A stretch of 23,415 nucleotides of DNA from a virus. Below the pieces are notes generated by a model. That model worked only from the letters and a program-made list of their open reading frames with translations, did not search any database and was not told the DNA's origin. How positions within the stretch are numbered: position 1 is the first letter of the stretch; the number at the start of each line of letters is the position of its first letter. Position numbers and translations under genes: made by a program. This document shows, one piece after another, positions 13,460 to 20,388 of this stretch. The stretch is taken from positions 1 through 23,415 of the IMG/VR virus record IMGVR_UViG_3300048091_000189, one strand, 5' to 3'.

Positions 13460-13520
13460 TTTAGGATTCTAAACAAGCATCTGTTTAGATAACTTGCGCT
13501 TTTCTGTTAACATTTCTAAA
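13460..13520. promoter_or_regulatory. O_R: three repressor-type operator sites
   Basis: TTTAGGATTCTAAA (13460-13473), TTTAGATAACTTGC (13484-13497) and TTAACATTTCTAAA (13507-13520, inverted orientation) are spaced 24 and 23 bases centre to centre, close to the spacing of the lambda O_R sites. The first abuts the repressor start codon and covers the P_RM -10; the second and third cover the -35 and -10 of P_R. This gives the logic of a classic two-way switch. Confidence 0.7.
13466..13490 (-). promoter_or_regulatory. P_RM-like repressor promoter (leaderless mRNA)
   Basis: TAGAAT on the reverse strand (13471-13466) matches five of six -10 bases and is followed by exactly seven bases and the repressor ATG, so transcription should begin at or next to the A of the start codon. 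The -35 region is poor, as is usual for a maintenance promoter that depends on the repressor for activation. Confidence 0.6.
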
Positions 13521-13522
13521 CT
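13494..13522 (+). promoter_or_regulatory. P_R-like early rightward promoter
   Basis: TTGCGC (13494-13499), a 17-base spacer and TAAACT (13517-13522) form a moderate sigma-70 promoter pointing at the Cro-like gene 28 bases further on. Operator sites overlap both hexamers, which explains how repressor would shut it off. Confidence 0.55.
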
Positions 13523-13550
13523 CGCTCGTAATGAAGTGGAGAAACCTTAA

Positions 13551-13760
13551 ATGACGTATGACCAAGCCCTGCATTTTTTCGGCACGCCAGGCGCCATCGG
13601 TGACGCGCTGCGCGTAACCCGAAGTCGCGTCTCGCAGTGCCGATCTGCCGGTGGCTTCTCCTACCCAATGCAATGCGTGTTGGAGAAGGAGTCCGCCGGT
13701 CAGCTCACTGCGAGCCGTCTCGACGAACCGGCCAGCTCGACCAAGAAATCTGCCGCATAA
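13551..13760 (+). CDS. cro: Cro-like regulator
   Basis: This 69-residue protein is encoded divergently from the repressor and is the first gene after P_R. Residues 14-32 (GAIGDALRVTRSRVSQCRS) form a helix-turn-helix like that of Cro/YdaS proteins, and the C-terminal third is polar and probably disordered. GGAG lies nine bases before the ATG. By position it should bind the same operators and favour lytic growth by repressing the repressor promoter. A contact-specific Cro identity was not tested. Confidence 0.8.
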   Translation: MTYDQALHFFGTPGAIGDALRVTRSRVSQCRSAGGFSYPMQCVLEKESAGQLTASRLDEPASSTKKSAA

Positions 13761-13789
13761 CCAATTTCAACAGCCAGGAGCATCGAAGC

Positions 13790-13990
13790 ATGTACATGGA
13801 TCCCAACCAAAAGCGCGCCATCCCGGTGAAGGTTCGTTTCGAACCAGTGCTTGACCGGATTCTGCGCAAAGCCGCCACGAAGACTCGCATGCAGCATGCG
13901 ACCTATCTGTACGAAATCATCGAGTGGGCAGTCGCCAATGGTGTGATCGAGGAACTGATGCAGGACAAACAAGAAGATATCGCGGGCTGA
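13790..13990 (+). CDS. Small ribbon-helix-helix-like regulator (66 aa)
   Basis: The protein begins MYMDPNQKRAIPVKVRFEPV, where IPVKVRF is a plausible beta strand, followed by two helices (LDRILRKAATKTR and ATYLYEIIEWAVANG). That order is the Arc/CopG fold seen in small phage regulators. AGGAG lies about ten bases before the ATG at 13790; a second ATG two codons later is also possible. In this slot, next to cro, lambda-like phages carry CII-type or other accessory regulators. Confidence 0.65.
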   Translation: MYMDPNQKRAIPVKVRFEPVLDRILRKAATKTRMQHATYLYEIIEWAVANGVIEELMQDKQEDIAG

Positions 13991-14009
13991 AGCCCCTTTG
14001 GAGGGCCAA

Positions 14010-14216
14010 ATGACCGTAGAGCTTGAAAGGCTGCCCCCGCAAACGCGGAAAAGGGTGGAGGGGTTGATGCACGCCAATGACTGGAGTTTCAGTCAAGCCA
14101 TCAACTCGATGATGGAAACCGCGATCGCATGCGGTGCGCTCTCAGAAGTAGGGCGCAAGAAAGCCAAGGTGCTGAAATTGGTGCCCCCAATGAGGGCCTC
14201 TGGCAGGGACTCTTAA
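14010..14216 (+). CDS. Small helical regulator-like protein (68 aa)
   Basis: It starts MTVELERLPPQTRKRVEGLM and continues with a helix (WSFSQAINSMMETAIACGAL) and a basic C-terminus. The layout resembles the preceding ribbon-helix-helix-like gene, though similarity is weak. GGAGG five bases before the ATG decides the start against a frame extension four codons upstream. It is the last gene before a boxA-like and terminator-like region. Confidence 0.65.
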   Translation: MTVELERLPPQTRKRVEGLMHANDWSFSQAINSMMETAIACGALSEVGRKKAKVLKLVPPMRASGRDS

Positions 14217-14278
14217 GGGTAATCCAGAGGGCCTCTGCCAAATTCGAGACGAAAAAAAGCCGGGGTAGTGACCCGGCT
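14208..14278 (+). promoter_or_regulatory. nutR/tR1-like stretch: boxA-like, palindrome and terminator hairpin
   Basis: ACTCTTAAG (14209-14217) is near boxA, CAGAGGGCCTCTG (14225-14237) is a perfect short palindrome, and AGCCGGG (14258-14264) pairs with CCCGGCT (14272-14278) around a seven-base loop. GAGGGCCTCTG also occurs at 14192-14202. The hairpin has seven A in front, so it is a strong terminator for leftward transcription and could pause rightward polymerase, as expected for an antiterminated early operon. Confidence 0.45.
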
Positions 14279-14305
14279 CTCTTACAACGCGTTGTGGAGC
14301 AAATC

Positions 14306-15100
14306 ATGCACCAATCAATCCAAACGATCAATACCCCGGCCAGTGTCGCGACACAATTTGGCAACGGTGAAAACGTGTCGCGTACCACTATGTCTTCTCG
14401 CGAGATCGCCGAGCTGGTGGAGGCGCGCCACAACGATGTGATCGCCACCATCGAGCGCCTCTTCAGCAAAGGACTTTTACGATCTACTCGTAAAACTCGC
14501 AGGGAGGCTACCGGCGGACGTCCGACCGATGTTTACGATTTAATCGAGCGTGACACGCACCTGGTGGTCGCCGGTTATAGCGACGAGCACCGAGCTCGCG
14601 TCATCGATCGCTGGCAAGAACTGGAGACTCGGGGCGCCCAGACTCAGCAGCTTTCCACGATTGAAATCCTGCAGATCGCAATGGAGTCTGAAAAGGCCCG
14701 CTTGCTGCTGACTGTTAAGGTCGAGCAACAGGCTGAGAAAATCCACTCCCTGGAAAACCTCTTCAAGGAAGGGATGACCCACACCCAGTTCTGCAAAGGG
14801 CTCAATGGGGTCAACGTCATGCAGGTGGGCAAGTTTCTTGAGGGCCGCAACTGGCTCTACAACGAGAGCAAATCCGGCCTGCGCTTCCGTGTGGCGTCCT
14901 ACGCCCGCGACAAGTACATGACCGAGCACCAGCACGAAGTCACTCCCCACGGCAAAGAGCCGTTCGTTTCCTTCACGCCAGTTCTGCTCAAGAAGGGCGC
15001 TGTGCGCCTGTACGACCTGTACCTGGCCGGCGAGCTGCCAATGAAGAAGACGTGGGACGGGCTGTTCACCCATGACAAAGCACTCAAGGGGGCCGCGTGA
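14306..15100 (+). CDS. Antirepressor-type protein: Rha domain plus KilAC-like C-terminus
   Basis: A 264-residue regulator. Residues about 28-105 match the phage Rha (pRha) regulatory domain (MSSREIAELVEARHNDVIAT, then GRPTDVYDLIERDTHLVV), and residues about 140-245 resemble the KilAC/ANT domain of P1-type antirepressors (FKEGMTHTQFCKGLNGVN and VGKFLEGRNWLY). The two halves are linked by a predicted coiled helix. GGAG lies six bases before the ATG. Such proteins interfere with repressors or regulate lytic genes. Its last base is shared with the start of the replication gene that follows. Confidence 0.88.
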   Translation: MHQSIQTINTPASVATQFGNGENVSRTTMSSREIAELVEARHNDVIATIERLFSKGLLRSTRKTRREATGGRPTDVYDLIERDTHLVVAGYSDEHRARVIDRWQELETRGAQTQQLSTIEILQIAMESEKARLLLTVKVEQQAEKIHSLENLFKEGMTHTQFCKGLNGVNVMQVGKFLEGRNWLYNESKSGLRFRVASYARDKYMTEHQHEVTPHGKEPFVSFTPVLLKKGAVRLYDLYLAGELPMKKTWDGLFTHDKALKGAA

Positions 15101-15882
15101 TGGCTCGCATTCGTACCGTCAAACCCGAGTTCTGGTCGAGCGAGCAGGTTATGTCCTGCCGCCCGATGGCTCGGCTACTGTTCATTGGTCTGTGGAATTT
15201 CTGCGATGACGGCGGCAACCACCCGCTGGCACCGCGCACCATCAAGGCGTTGGTGTTCCCCGGTGATGACATCACCACCGAAGAGGTGAGCAATCTGCTG
15301 GGCGAGCTGGAAGGCGCTGAGCTGATTCAGAGCTATTGGGTGACGGGGAAAAACTACTTCCACGTTCGCGGCTGGAAGCATCAGAAGATCGAGAAAAAGA
15401 ACTTCAAATACCCTGCGCCGCCATCTGAGTTCGACGATCAGTCGGAGAGCATTCGCCAACAATTCGCCGAGGAGTCGTCGACTGATCGTCGACCGGTAGA
15501 CCCCGGAAGGGAAGGGAAGGGAATAGGAGAAGATCAACACAACACTCTACACGCGGACGAGAAAAATTCGGTCGACCCAAAGTCTCCAACCGAGATGACA
15601 CTCGACTGGGTGCCTGACCAGAAGCTGCTGAAGTCCTACGCGCTGCGCATGGCGATTCCGGTAGCTGAGTTTACCAGTGAGGCGACCGCAGCCTTCGTCT
15701 GCCACTACTCGGCCTCTGGCCGCGTCGAGACTCAGGCCTCCTGGGTAAGCCTGCTGGTCAAGTGGATGAAGCGTGACAACGCAACGGCCAGTAATGTGCG
15801 CCAGTTCCCGCTGCGCAAACAGGCAAACGGCCCTGACTTCGACGGGCGCGACTGGGCTGAAAACATGGATGGTGTCCTGTGA
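15100..15882 (+). CDS. Phage replication initiator-like protein (lambda O position)
   Basis: This 260-residue protein has an N-terminal winged-helix-like region typical of phage replisome organisers (MARIRTVKPEFWSSEQVMSC, then ARLLFIGLWNFCDDGG), a low-complexity polar linker (about 115-170) and a C-terminal DnaT-like domain (SASGRVETQASWVSLLVKWM). It should bind the phage origin and help load the host helicase. The ATG overlaps the antirepressor stop by one base (TGATG). A Gly/Arg/Glu-rich stretch encoded around 15500-15530 in the linker may mark the origin repeats seen inside O-type genes, but I see no clear iterons. Confidence 0.85.
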   Translation: MARIRTVKPEFWSSEQVMSCRPMARLLFIGLWNFCDDGGNHPLAPRTIKALVFPGDDITTEEVSNLLGELEGAELIQSYWVTGKNYFHVRGWKHQKIEKKNFKYPAPPSEFDDQSESIRQQFAEESSTDRRPVDPGREGKGIGEDQHNTLHADEKNSVDPKSPTEMTLDWVPDQKLLKSYALRMAIPVAEFTSEATAAFVCHYSASGRVETQASWVSLLVKWMKRDNATASNVRQFPLRKQANGPDFDGRDWAENMDGVL

Positions 15883-16661
15883 GCAAGCCGAAGCCGCCAC
15901 AAAGCGCGGCCCAGCTCTTGAAATCATCTGGCGCGAATGCTGACGTGGTGGCTGCGATGGGCAGCCATCAGCCACCAGCTGTTCCGGTCATGCCGAAGAC
16001 GTTGCCGCCCGAAGCTGTCGATGTCGTGAACTCGCTGTTTCGTGAGCTGCAGGCGATCTTCCCGGCATGGAAGCAGGCCTGGCCGACTGACGACGCACTC
16101 AACTCTGCAAAGCGCAGCTGGACGAAGGCATTCATGGTCGAAGGGATCAGCCAGCTCGAGCAGATCCGATTCGGTGTTGAGCGCTGCCGGATGCTGGGCA
16201 CTGACTTCATGCCGAGTGTCGGCAAGTTCATCAGGCTGTGCCAACCGACGCCAGAAATGCTGGGCATCCCACCGCACGACAAGGCGTTTCGTGAGGCGCT
16301 AGAAAACGCCCATCCCAGCCGTTTCGGTAATCGCACCTGGTCGCATGACGCAGTCCGTCACGCCGCGCTGCAATGCGAGATGCACAACCTCGGCGACCTT
16401 GAACCGGACAAAGCCAGCGAGGTGTTCGACCGCACCTACGACATCACCATTCGGCTGCTAGTGCAGGGCTTGCCTCTAGAAGACATTGCCAAAGGAATCG
16501 GGCATGACGGTCAGAAAACCGAGCTGCAGCGTGCCGAGGAGCATGGAGACTTGCGCCAGGCGCGGTTGCTGGAAATTCAGCAGATCCCAACATCTGGCGC
16601 CGCAGCACGGGCGCAACTGCTGGCCAAGTTCGGCAGGAAGAATACGGAGCTACGGACATGA
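15879..16661 (+). CDS. Replication protein P-like helicase loader
   Basis: This 260-residue protein follows the O-like gene with a four-base overlap (GTGA start). The middle region (VVNSLFRELQAIFPAWKQAW and RSWTKAFMVEGISQLEQIRF) is characteristic of the lambda P family, which binds host DnaB and brings it to the O-origin complex. The N-terminal 35 residues are a proline-rich tail. The O-P pair completes the replication module of the rightward early operon. Confidence 0.85.
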   Translation: MSKPKPPQSAAQLLKSSGANADVVAAMGSHQPPAVPVMPKTLPPEAVDVVNSLFRELQAIFPAWKQAWPTDDALNSAKRSWTKAFMVEGISQLEQIRFGVERCRMLGTDFMPSVGKFIRLCQPTPEMLGIPPHDKAFREALENAHPSRFGNRTWSHDAVRHAALQCEMHNLGDLEPDKASEVFDRTYDITIRLLVQGLPLEDIAKGIGHDGQKTELQRAEEHGDLRQARLLEIQQIPTSGAAARAQLLAKFGRKNTELRT

Positions 16662-16882
16662 CCATCGACAAACAAAAACTCCAGAAGCTGCTGTGGGCCG
16701 AGGCCGCGTCATTCCGGTCTGACTGCGCAGAGTGGAAGCTCAATACTGAAGCGCTGCAGGACTTTCTCGGCGAGAGAACGGTGGAAGAGGTTGCGCTCGA
16801 GCTGCTGGCTGAGAACGAACGTCTGACGAAGCAGCTCGGCGAAATGAGCGAGACGCCACATACCAACGTGGTGCAGCAATGA
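16658..16882 (+). CDS. Small early protein (74 aa), unknown
   Basis: An acidic, helical protein starting MTIDKQKLQKLLWAEAASFR and containing a leucine-rich helical segment (VEEVALELLAENERLTKQLG) that may form a coiled coil. It overlaps both neighbours by four bases (ATGA) and so is translated with the replication and recombination genes. The position corresponds to the variable nin region of lambda. No family is recognised. Confidence 0.75.
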   Translation: MTIDKQKLQKLLWAEAASFRSDCAEWKLNTEALQDFLGERTVEEVALELLAENERLTKQLGEMSETPHTNVVQQ

Positions 16883-17280
16883 ATCCCGAATACACGATCC
16901 GCGACCAGCGCGACGTCAATCGGCTGGCCGGCGTTCTGCATGCCATCGACCTGAGCAAGCCGAAGGTCGTTGTGATCCGCGACGAGAAACGCCCGGACAT
17001 CTGCAACCGCAAGATGTGGGCAATGCTCAAGGACGTATCCGAGCAGGTGATCTGGCACGGCAAGAAACTGACTAGTGAGGACTGGAAGTGCCTTTTCAGT
17101 GCCTCGCTCGAAAAGCAGCGCGCGGAGCCTGGCCTCGACGGCGGCTTCGTCGTCATGGCCGTCTCGACCCGCAAGCAGTCGCAGAAGTGGTTCAGCGATT
17201 TGTTCGAGCTGATGCACGCTTTCGGCGCCGAGCATGACGTGCGCTGGACTGAGCAGGACAAATGGGGCGGGAGGTATTGA
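16879..17280 (+). CDS. ninB: NinB family recombination protein
   Basis: This 133-residue protein matches NinB (Orf) of lambda, a recombination mediator that binds single-stranded DNA and helps the phage annealing pathway. Diagnostic segments are NRKMWAMLKDVSEQVIWHGK and MAVSTRKQSQKWFSDLFELM, with the characteristic KLTSEDWK between them, and family length is about 140. It starts four bases inside the previous gene and the next gene starts on its last base. Confidence 0.93.
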   Translation: MNPEYTIRDQRDVNRLAGVLHAIDLSKPKVVVIRDEKRPDICNRKMWAMLKDVSEQVIWHGKKLTSEDWKCLFSASLEKQRAEPGLDGGFVVMAVSTRKQSQKWFSDLFELMHAFGAEHDVRWTEQDKWGGRY

Positions 17281-17879
17281 TGCGGACTGCACTCAAGGAT
17301 GTGAAGCAGAAAACCTGCAAGGCCTGCGGCGAGAAGTTCGCGCCGATGTTCAACACCACTCAGGTGGTGTGCAGTCCGAAATGCGCACTGGCTCACGCGC
17401 CGGCGAATCAAGAGAAAGCCCGCAAGGCCATCGCCCAGCGCGATCGGCGCGAGATCCAGGTTCGCAAGGAGAAGCTGAAGAGCAGGGCGGAACATTTGCG
17501 CGAAGCCCAGGCAGCCGTGAACGAGTACGTCCGCCTGCGTGACGCGCACCTGCCATGCATTAGCTGCGACTCGATGCCGAACGACAACAACCTGATTACA
17601 GGCAGCCGTTGGGACGCTGGGCATTACCGATCCGTCGGCGCCTGCCCTGAGCTGCGGTTCGAGCCGCTGAACATTCACCGCCAGTGCGTGAAGTGCAACC
17701 GCAACCTGTCCGGCAACGCCGTGGAATACCGCATCCGGTTGGTGCAACGCATCGGTGCCGAAACAGTGATTTGGCTGGAAGGGCCTCATGAGCCCCGCAA
17801 GTACACCGTCGACGAAATCAAAACCATCAAGGCCGAATACCGAGCCAAGACCCGCGAACTGAAGAGGGCTGCAGCATGA
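17280..17879 (+). CDS. ninG: NinG family recombination protein (Rap-like nuclease)
   Basis: In this 199-residue protein residues 12-40 contain a zinc-finger-like CKAC and CSPKC pair, followed by a coiled basic region, then CISCDSM, a GHYRSVGACPELRFEPLNIH motif and CVKCNRNLSGN. This is the signature of NinG/Rap, a Holliday-junction or branched-DNA nuclease with an HNH-like core. The ATG at 17280 overlaps the NinB stop; a frame extension to 17262 lies inside ninB and is not favoured. With NinB, Gp157 and the annealing protein it completes the phage recombination set. Confidence 0.93.
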   Translation: MRTALKDVKQKTCKACGEKFAPMFNTTQVVCSPKCALAHAPANQEKARKAIAQRDRREIQVRKEKLKSRAEHLREAQAAVNEYVRLRDAHLPCISCDSMPNDNNLITGSRWDAGHYRSVGACPELRFEPLNIHRQCVKCNRNLSGNAVEYRIRLVQRIGAETVIWLEGPHEPRKYTVDEIKTIKAEYRAKTRELKRAAA

Positions 17880-18571
17880 TCTATCCAAGTGTACTGAACG
17901 CAGTTGTCTCGGCCCTCGCGGCTGAGGCGATCGACAACACCAGCAAGCAGGCGTGGCAGAAGCTGTACAACTCTGCCGATGAGGAGGAGGGGGGCGATCT
18001 GGCGACACTGGTTCGCTCTCGCGGCGCCGACACCATCGACCGCACCCAAGTGGATTGCTGGGTATCTGCCCGGCTGCACAGTGCACTCGAGCAGAAGCAC
18101 TGGGATGCGCTGGTCGCGAAATACAGCACCCACAAGGGCCGCAAGGTGCAAGCCATTGCTGCACTGCAAACGCAGATCAACACGCCGGCGCCGAAGCTGT
18201 TCCTTTTCAAGGCGAGCACCGCATGGGCAATCCCGCAGCTGAAAGGCGTTCGGCCGAAGGTGGCCACCTCCGTGTCAGTCGAGATCCCGATCGATGCGCC
18301 AGAGTGGCGCCGCGAGGCTGTGGTGAAGGCTGCGCTGGCTGCCGGTCAGGCGAAGGTGAAGCGTGACAGCTCCCGATCCGCCGACATGATCGTGCTCAAG
18401 GACAGCTTTTACGACATGAACACCTGGGACAACGACGGCACGCCGGAGTCAACTCGCCGCCGGTGGCGTCAGGATATCGGCAAGGCTGCTGATGACCTGG
18501 TGAACGAAGCTCTGGCACATGCCGCCGACATTCTTGGAGGCGAGGGATTGCTGATCGAACAAGCGGCGTGA
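17876..18571 (+). CDS. Protein in the Q position (candidate late antiterminator), unknown family
   Basis: A 231-residue protein starting MIYPSVLNAVVSALAAEAID, four bases inside ninG. The region near 59-95 (DCWVSARLHSALEQKHWDAL and ATYSTHK-like segment) recalls the short helical core of phage antitermination Q proteins, but no zinc site or other certain motif is visible. It is the last gene of the rightward early operon and is followed by a promoter candidate and two terminators, precisely the place of lambda Q, which makes RNA polymerase ignore terminators before the lysis genes. The functional call is by position. Confidence 0.6.
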   Translation: MIYPSVLNAVVSALAAEAIDNTSKQAWQKLYNSADEEEGGDLATLVRSRGADTIDRTQVDCWVSARLHSALEQKHWDALVAKYSTHKGRKVQAIAALQTQINTPAPKLFLFKASTAWAIPQLKGVRPKVATSVSVEIPIDAPEWRREAVVKAALAAGQAKVKRDSSRSADMIVLKDSFYDMNTWDNDGTPESTRRRWRQDIGKAADDLVNEALAHAADILGGEGLLIEQAA

Positions 18572-18578
18572 TTGCCTG

Positions 18579-18607
18579 TTGACATCAGTGAGCGAATGAG
18601 CGAAATT
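18579..18607 (+). promoter_or_regulatory. Late promoter candidate (P_R'-like)
   Basis: A perfect TTGACA (18579-18584) is followed after 17 bases by GAAATT, a weak -10. It lies just after the Q-position gene and about 70 bases before a strong terminator, the same arrangement as lambda P_R' and t_R'. The weak -10 keeps confidence moderate. Confidence 0.4.
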
Positions 18608-18652
18608 AATCCCATCCTGTCATTCCTGCGCGTATCGAGGGGTGACAAACGA

Positions 18653-18680
18653 AACCCGGCCAAGTGCCGGGTTTTTTGTT
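18653..18680 (+). terminator. Strong rightward terminator (t_R'-like)
   Basis: AACCCGGC (18653-18660) pairs with GCCGGGTT (18666-18673) around a five-base loop, followed by more T. It closes the rightward early operon or a short late leader, and on the reverse strand it also lies right after the leftward small gene. Confidence 0.88.
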
Positions 18681-18906
18681 ATGGGATTTCTGTGTAGCTC
18701 ACGTCGGTATAGCCGGAGTCAATGCACATAGTCTTAAAAGTCTGTCGAGTTCGGTCGCCCCATGCCTTATCTCTCATCGGAATGCTGAATCGCTGCGCGA
18801 CTATTTGCCATTCATCATCTGCATAGAAATGATCAGCCTGATGTACAAAAGTCTTTCTGTCGCCGCCTTTGGTGTAGCTGATTTCGAAATTGCGAATGTC
18901 AGGCAC
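18679..18906 (-). CDS. Small protein on the reverse strand (75 aa), unknown
   Basis: The GTG at 18906 is preceded by GAGGAG with a six-base spacer, which decides the start; the ATG at 18948 has no such site. The protein begins MPDIRNFEISYTKGGDRKTF and is rich in aromatic residues and charge, probably a small beta-containing domain. It lies between the Q-position gene and HicAB and runs against late transcription. I do not recognise a family; the position suggests lysogenic cargo. Confidence 0.7.
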   Translation of the reverse strand: MPDIRNFEISYTKGGDRKTFVHQADHFYADDEWQIVAQRFSIPMRDKAWGDRTRQTFKTMCIDSGYTDVSYTEIP

Positions 18907-18957
18907 AGTTTTCTCCTCGGTAGATGTTATCCATATCGAACAACCCAATTTAGTTTA

Positions 18958-18982
18958 AAGCCCACCACGCGTGGGTTTTTTT
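18958..18982 (+). terminator. Second rightward terminator
   Basis: CCCAC (18961-18965) and GTGGG (18971-18975) form a short stem followed by seven T. No rightward gene ends here, so its target is transcription coming from the late promoter or from readthrough of the first terminator. Confidence 0.7.
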
Positions 18983-19198
18983 ATGCCTCGAATTCACCGG
19001 CAGCCAGGGCAGCCCTAGGGAAGGCCTGGACGTCGATAGCCGGATAGTGCGACGCACGGAATCAACCCCGGCAGCCCGCGCACTCTGACCTCACATGCTT
19101 GTGGAGTGGCGCGAGACTGGATCAGCGAGATCGATGCAAAGGGGCGTCGACGTTGAGAAGGTCTTCGGCCGACAGCTCGAAAAGACGAGCGCACCTAT
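18983..19198. other. Non-coding spacer between terminator and hicB end
   Basis: No complete gene is seen. One rightward frame near 19040-19160 reads like a protein fragment ending in ARDWISEIDAKGRRR but has no start codon in range, and may be a remnant of an original late or nin-region gene displaced by HicAB. Confidence 0.35.
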
Positions 19199-19663
19199 TC
19201 AGGGCCTCGGAGCCAAACCTTTTGCAGGTCGACCGGTACCAGCTGCAAATGCATGCTCCTTTACGATCTGCAGCCTAAGACCAAACTGATCAAGAGCGTC
19301 CTCCAAGCTTTCCATTTTTGAAGTGTGCTCGAAATCAACAAGCCGAGCGGCCGCAGTAGGAGATATCCCTAGCATCGAAGCCAGGTCTGCTTTTGATTTC
19401 CCTGTGTGGATCAACTGATTCCAAAGGATGATTTTCGCCAAGGTAACGGCCGAAAGCCGGACGTGGTGGTCACCCTGACCGGACGAATGAGGGATTTCAC
19501 GTTTTTGATCCACGTAAATGGAGAGCGCCAAGGTTAACCCCTCGATAGCATTTTCGAGTAGTTCCTCTAGCGTATCCCCAGCGCTATGAGCTTCTGGGAT
19601 GTCCGGGCAGGTCGACCAGAAATGATCGGACTCTTCGTGAGCAATGATTTTGTAGTTGTACAT
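19199..19663 (-). CDS. hicB: HicB-type antitoxin
   Basis: This 154-residue antitoxin has the HicB partial RNase H-like fold at residues 1-50 (MYNYKIIAHEESDHFWSTCP, then DTLEELLENAIEGL) and a C-terminal helix-turn-helix at about 90-110 (SKADLASMLGISPTAAARLV). It would bind and block the HicA toxin, and with it repress the shared promoter through the inverted repeat upstream of hicA. AGAGGAAAATT precedes the ATG. It follows hicA by 50 bases in the usual toxin-first order. Confidence 0.9.
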   Translation of the reverse strand: MYNYKIIAHEESDHFWSTCPDIPEAHSAGDTLEELLENAIEGLTLALSIYVDQKREIPHSSGQGDHHVRLSAVTLAKIILWNQLIHTGKSKADLASMLGISPTAAARLVDFEHTSKMESLEDALDQFGLRLQIVKEHAFAAGTGRPAKGLAPRP

Positions 19664-19713
19664 AATTTTCCTCTATTGAGAGCTGACTTGTCGCGAGCAG
19701 ATGAGTTGGGGCC

Positions 19714-19896
19714 TCATTTGAGGCCCAGTTGCTTGATTATCTCTTTCCGAAGCCCTTCACCTATTTCTTTTGATCCGTGGCTTGGAAAAATTGTTTGTCG
19801 ATCCTTATAGCGAATCTTGAAGTGGCTTCCTTTTGCTGACTTCGAAAACTCGACCCCTCGGGACTCCAACCATCTTCTGAACTCGCTGTACTTCAT
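19714..19896 (-). CDS. hicA: HicA-type mRNA interferase toxin
   Basis: A 60-residue protein of typical HicA size with the double-stranded RNA-binding-like fold: MKYSEFRRWLESRGVEF at the start, catalytic His25 in KGSHFKI and the ending LRKEIIKQLGLK. It cleaves mRNA when free of HicB, which stabilises the prophage or helps defend the lysogen. AAGGAGG with a short spacer before the ATG at 19896 fixes the start; a longer frame to 19956 would run through the promoter and operator. Confidence 0.93.
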   Translation of the reverse strand: MKYSEFRRWLESRGVEFSKSAKGSHFKIRYKDRQTIFPSHGSKEIGEGLRKEIIKQLGLK

Positions 19897-19925
19897 CAAC
19901 CCTCCTTTATGCGTTGATGAAGTAA

Positions 19926-19967
19926 GTGTATATACATAAGTGTTCAGTGTAAACACTTATGTATATT
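19926..19967 (-). promoter_or_regulatory. hicAB promoter and operator palindrome
   Basis: ATATACATAAGTGTT (19931-19945) and AACACTTATGTATAT (19953-19967) are perfect 15-base inverted repeats with a seven-base spacer. On the reverse strand TTTACA (19954-19949), 17 bases and TACACT (19931-19926) form a promoter whose -35 lies in the palindrome centre, so an HTH-containing HicB complex on the palindrome would exclude RNA polymerase. Confidence 0.75.
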
Positions 19968-20064
19968 CTACAGGGTGTTCGGAAGCGGCAATTCTTCACT
20001 CGGCTTTCCTGCAAATATCTGCACAGGTCGATCTATCAATCTCCCCAAAGGGGAGGCAACCCGG

Positions 20065-20388
20065 ATGCCAAACATGCCTGACAAGCCAGACACATGGGCC
20101 AAGATCTGGCTGGCGTTGAGCAATCCGCTAATGGCGGGCGTCATCATGGCCATCACAGTTTGCTTGCTTCGCGTGATTTACGACGGGAAAGAAACCAGTA
20201 AGCGTCGAATCGTGTTCGAGTCGCTTATCTGCGGATCTCTCAGCCTGGTCGCATCGAGCGTGATCGAGTGGATGGAGTGGCCCCCGAGCCTGTCGGTTGC
20301 TGCTGGTGGCACGATCGGGTTCCTCGGCGTGACAGCCATACGCGAACTGGTGACCCGCTTCCTCGGTCGCAAGGCGGATGCCGCATGA
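20065..20388 (+). CDS. Phage holin
   Basis: This 107-residue membrane protein has three hydrophobic stretches (about 18-38, 55-70 and 78-95), starting with MPNMPDKPDTWAKIWLALSN, and a basic C-terminus, as in class holins of pseudomonad phages. It forms the lysis lesion in the inner membrane. GGGGAGG lies eight bases before the ATG at 20065, while a second ATG nine bases later could give a shorter variant, possibly the holin/antiholin pair. It overlaps the spanin gene by four bases. Confidence 0.8.
   Translation: MPNMPDKPDTWAKIWLALSNPLMAGVIMAITVCLLRVIYDGKETSKRRIVFESLICGSLSLVASSVIEWMEWPPSLSVAAGGTIGFLGVTAIRELVTRFLGRKADAA

Noticed and set aside
16740-18164. A 474-codon leftward open frame across ninB, ninG and the Q-position gene
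   Set aside because: It covers three well-supported, overlapping rightward genes and has a low-complexity Ser/Arg/Pro-rich translation.
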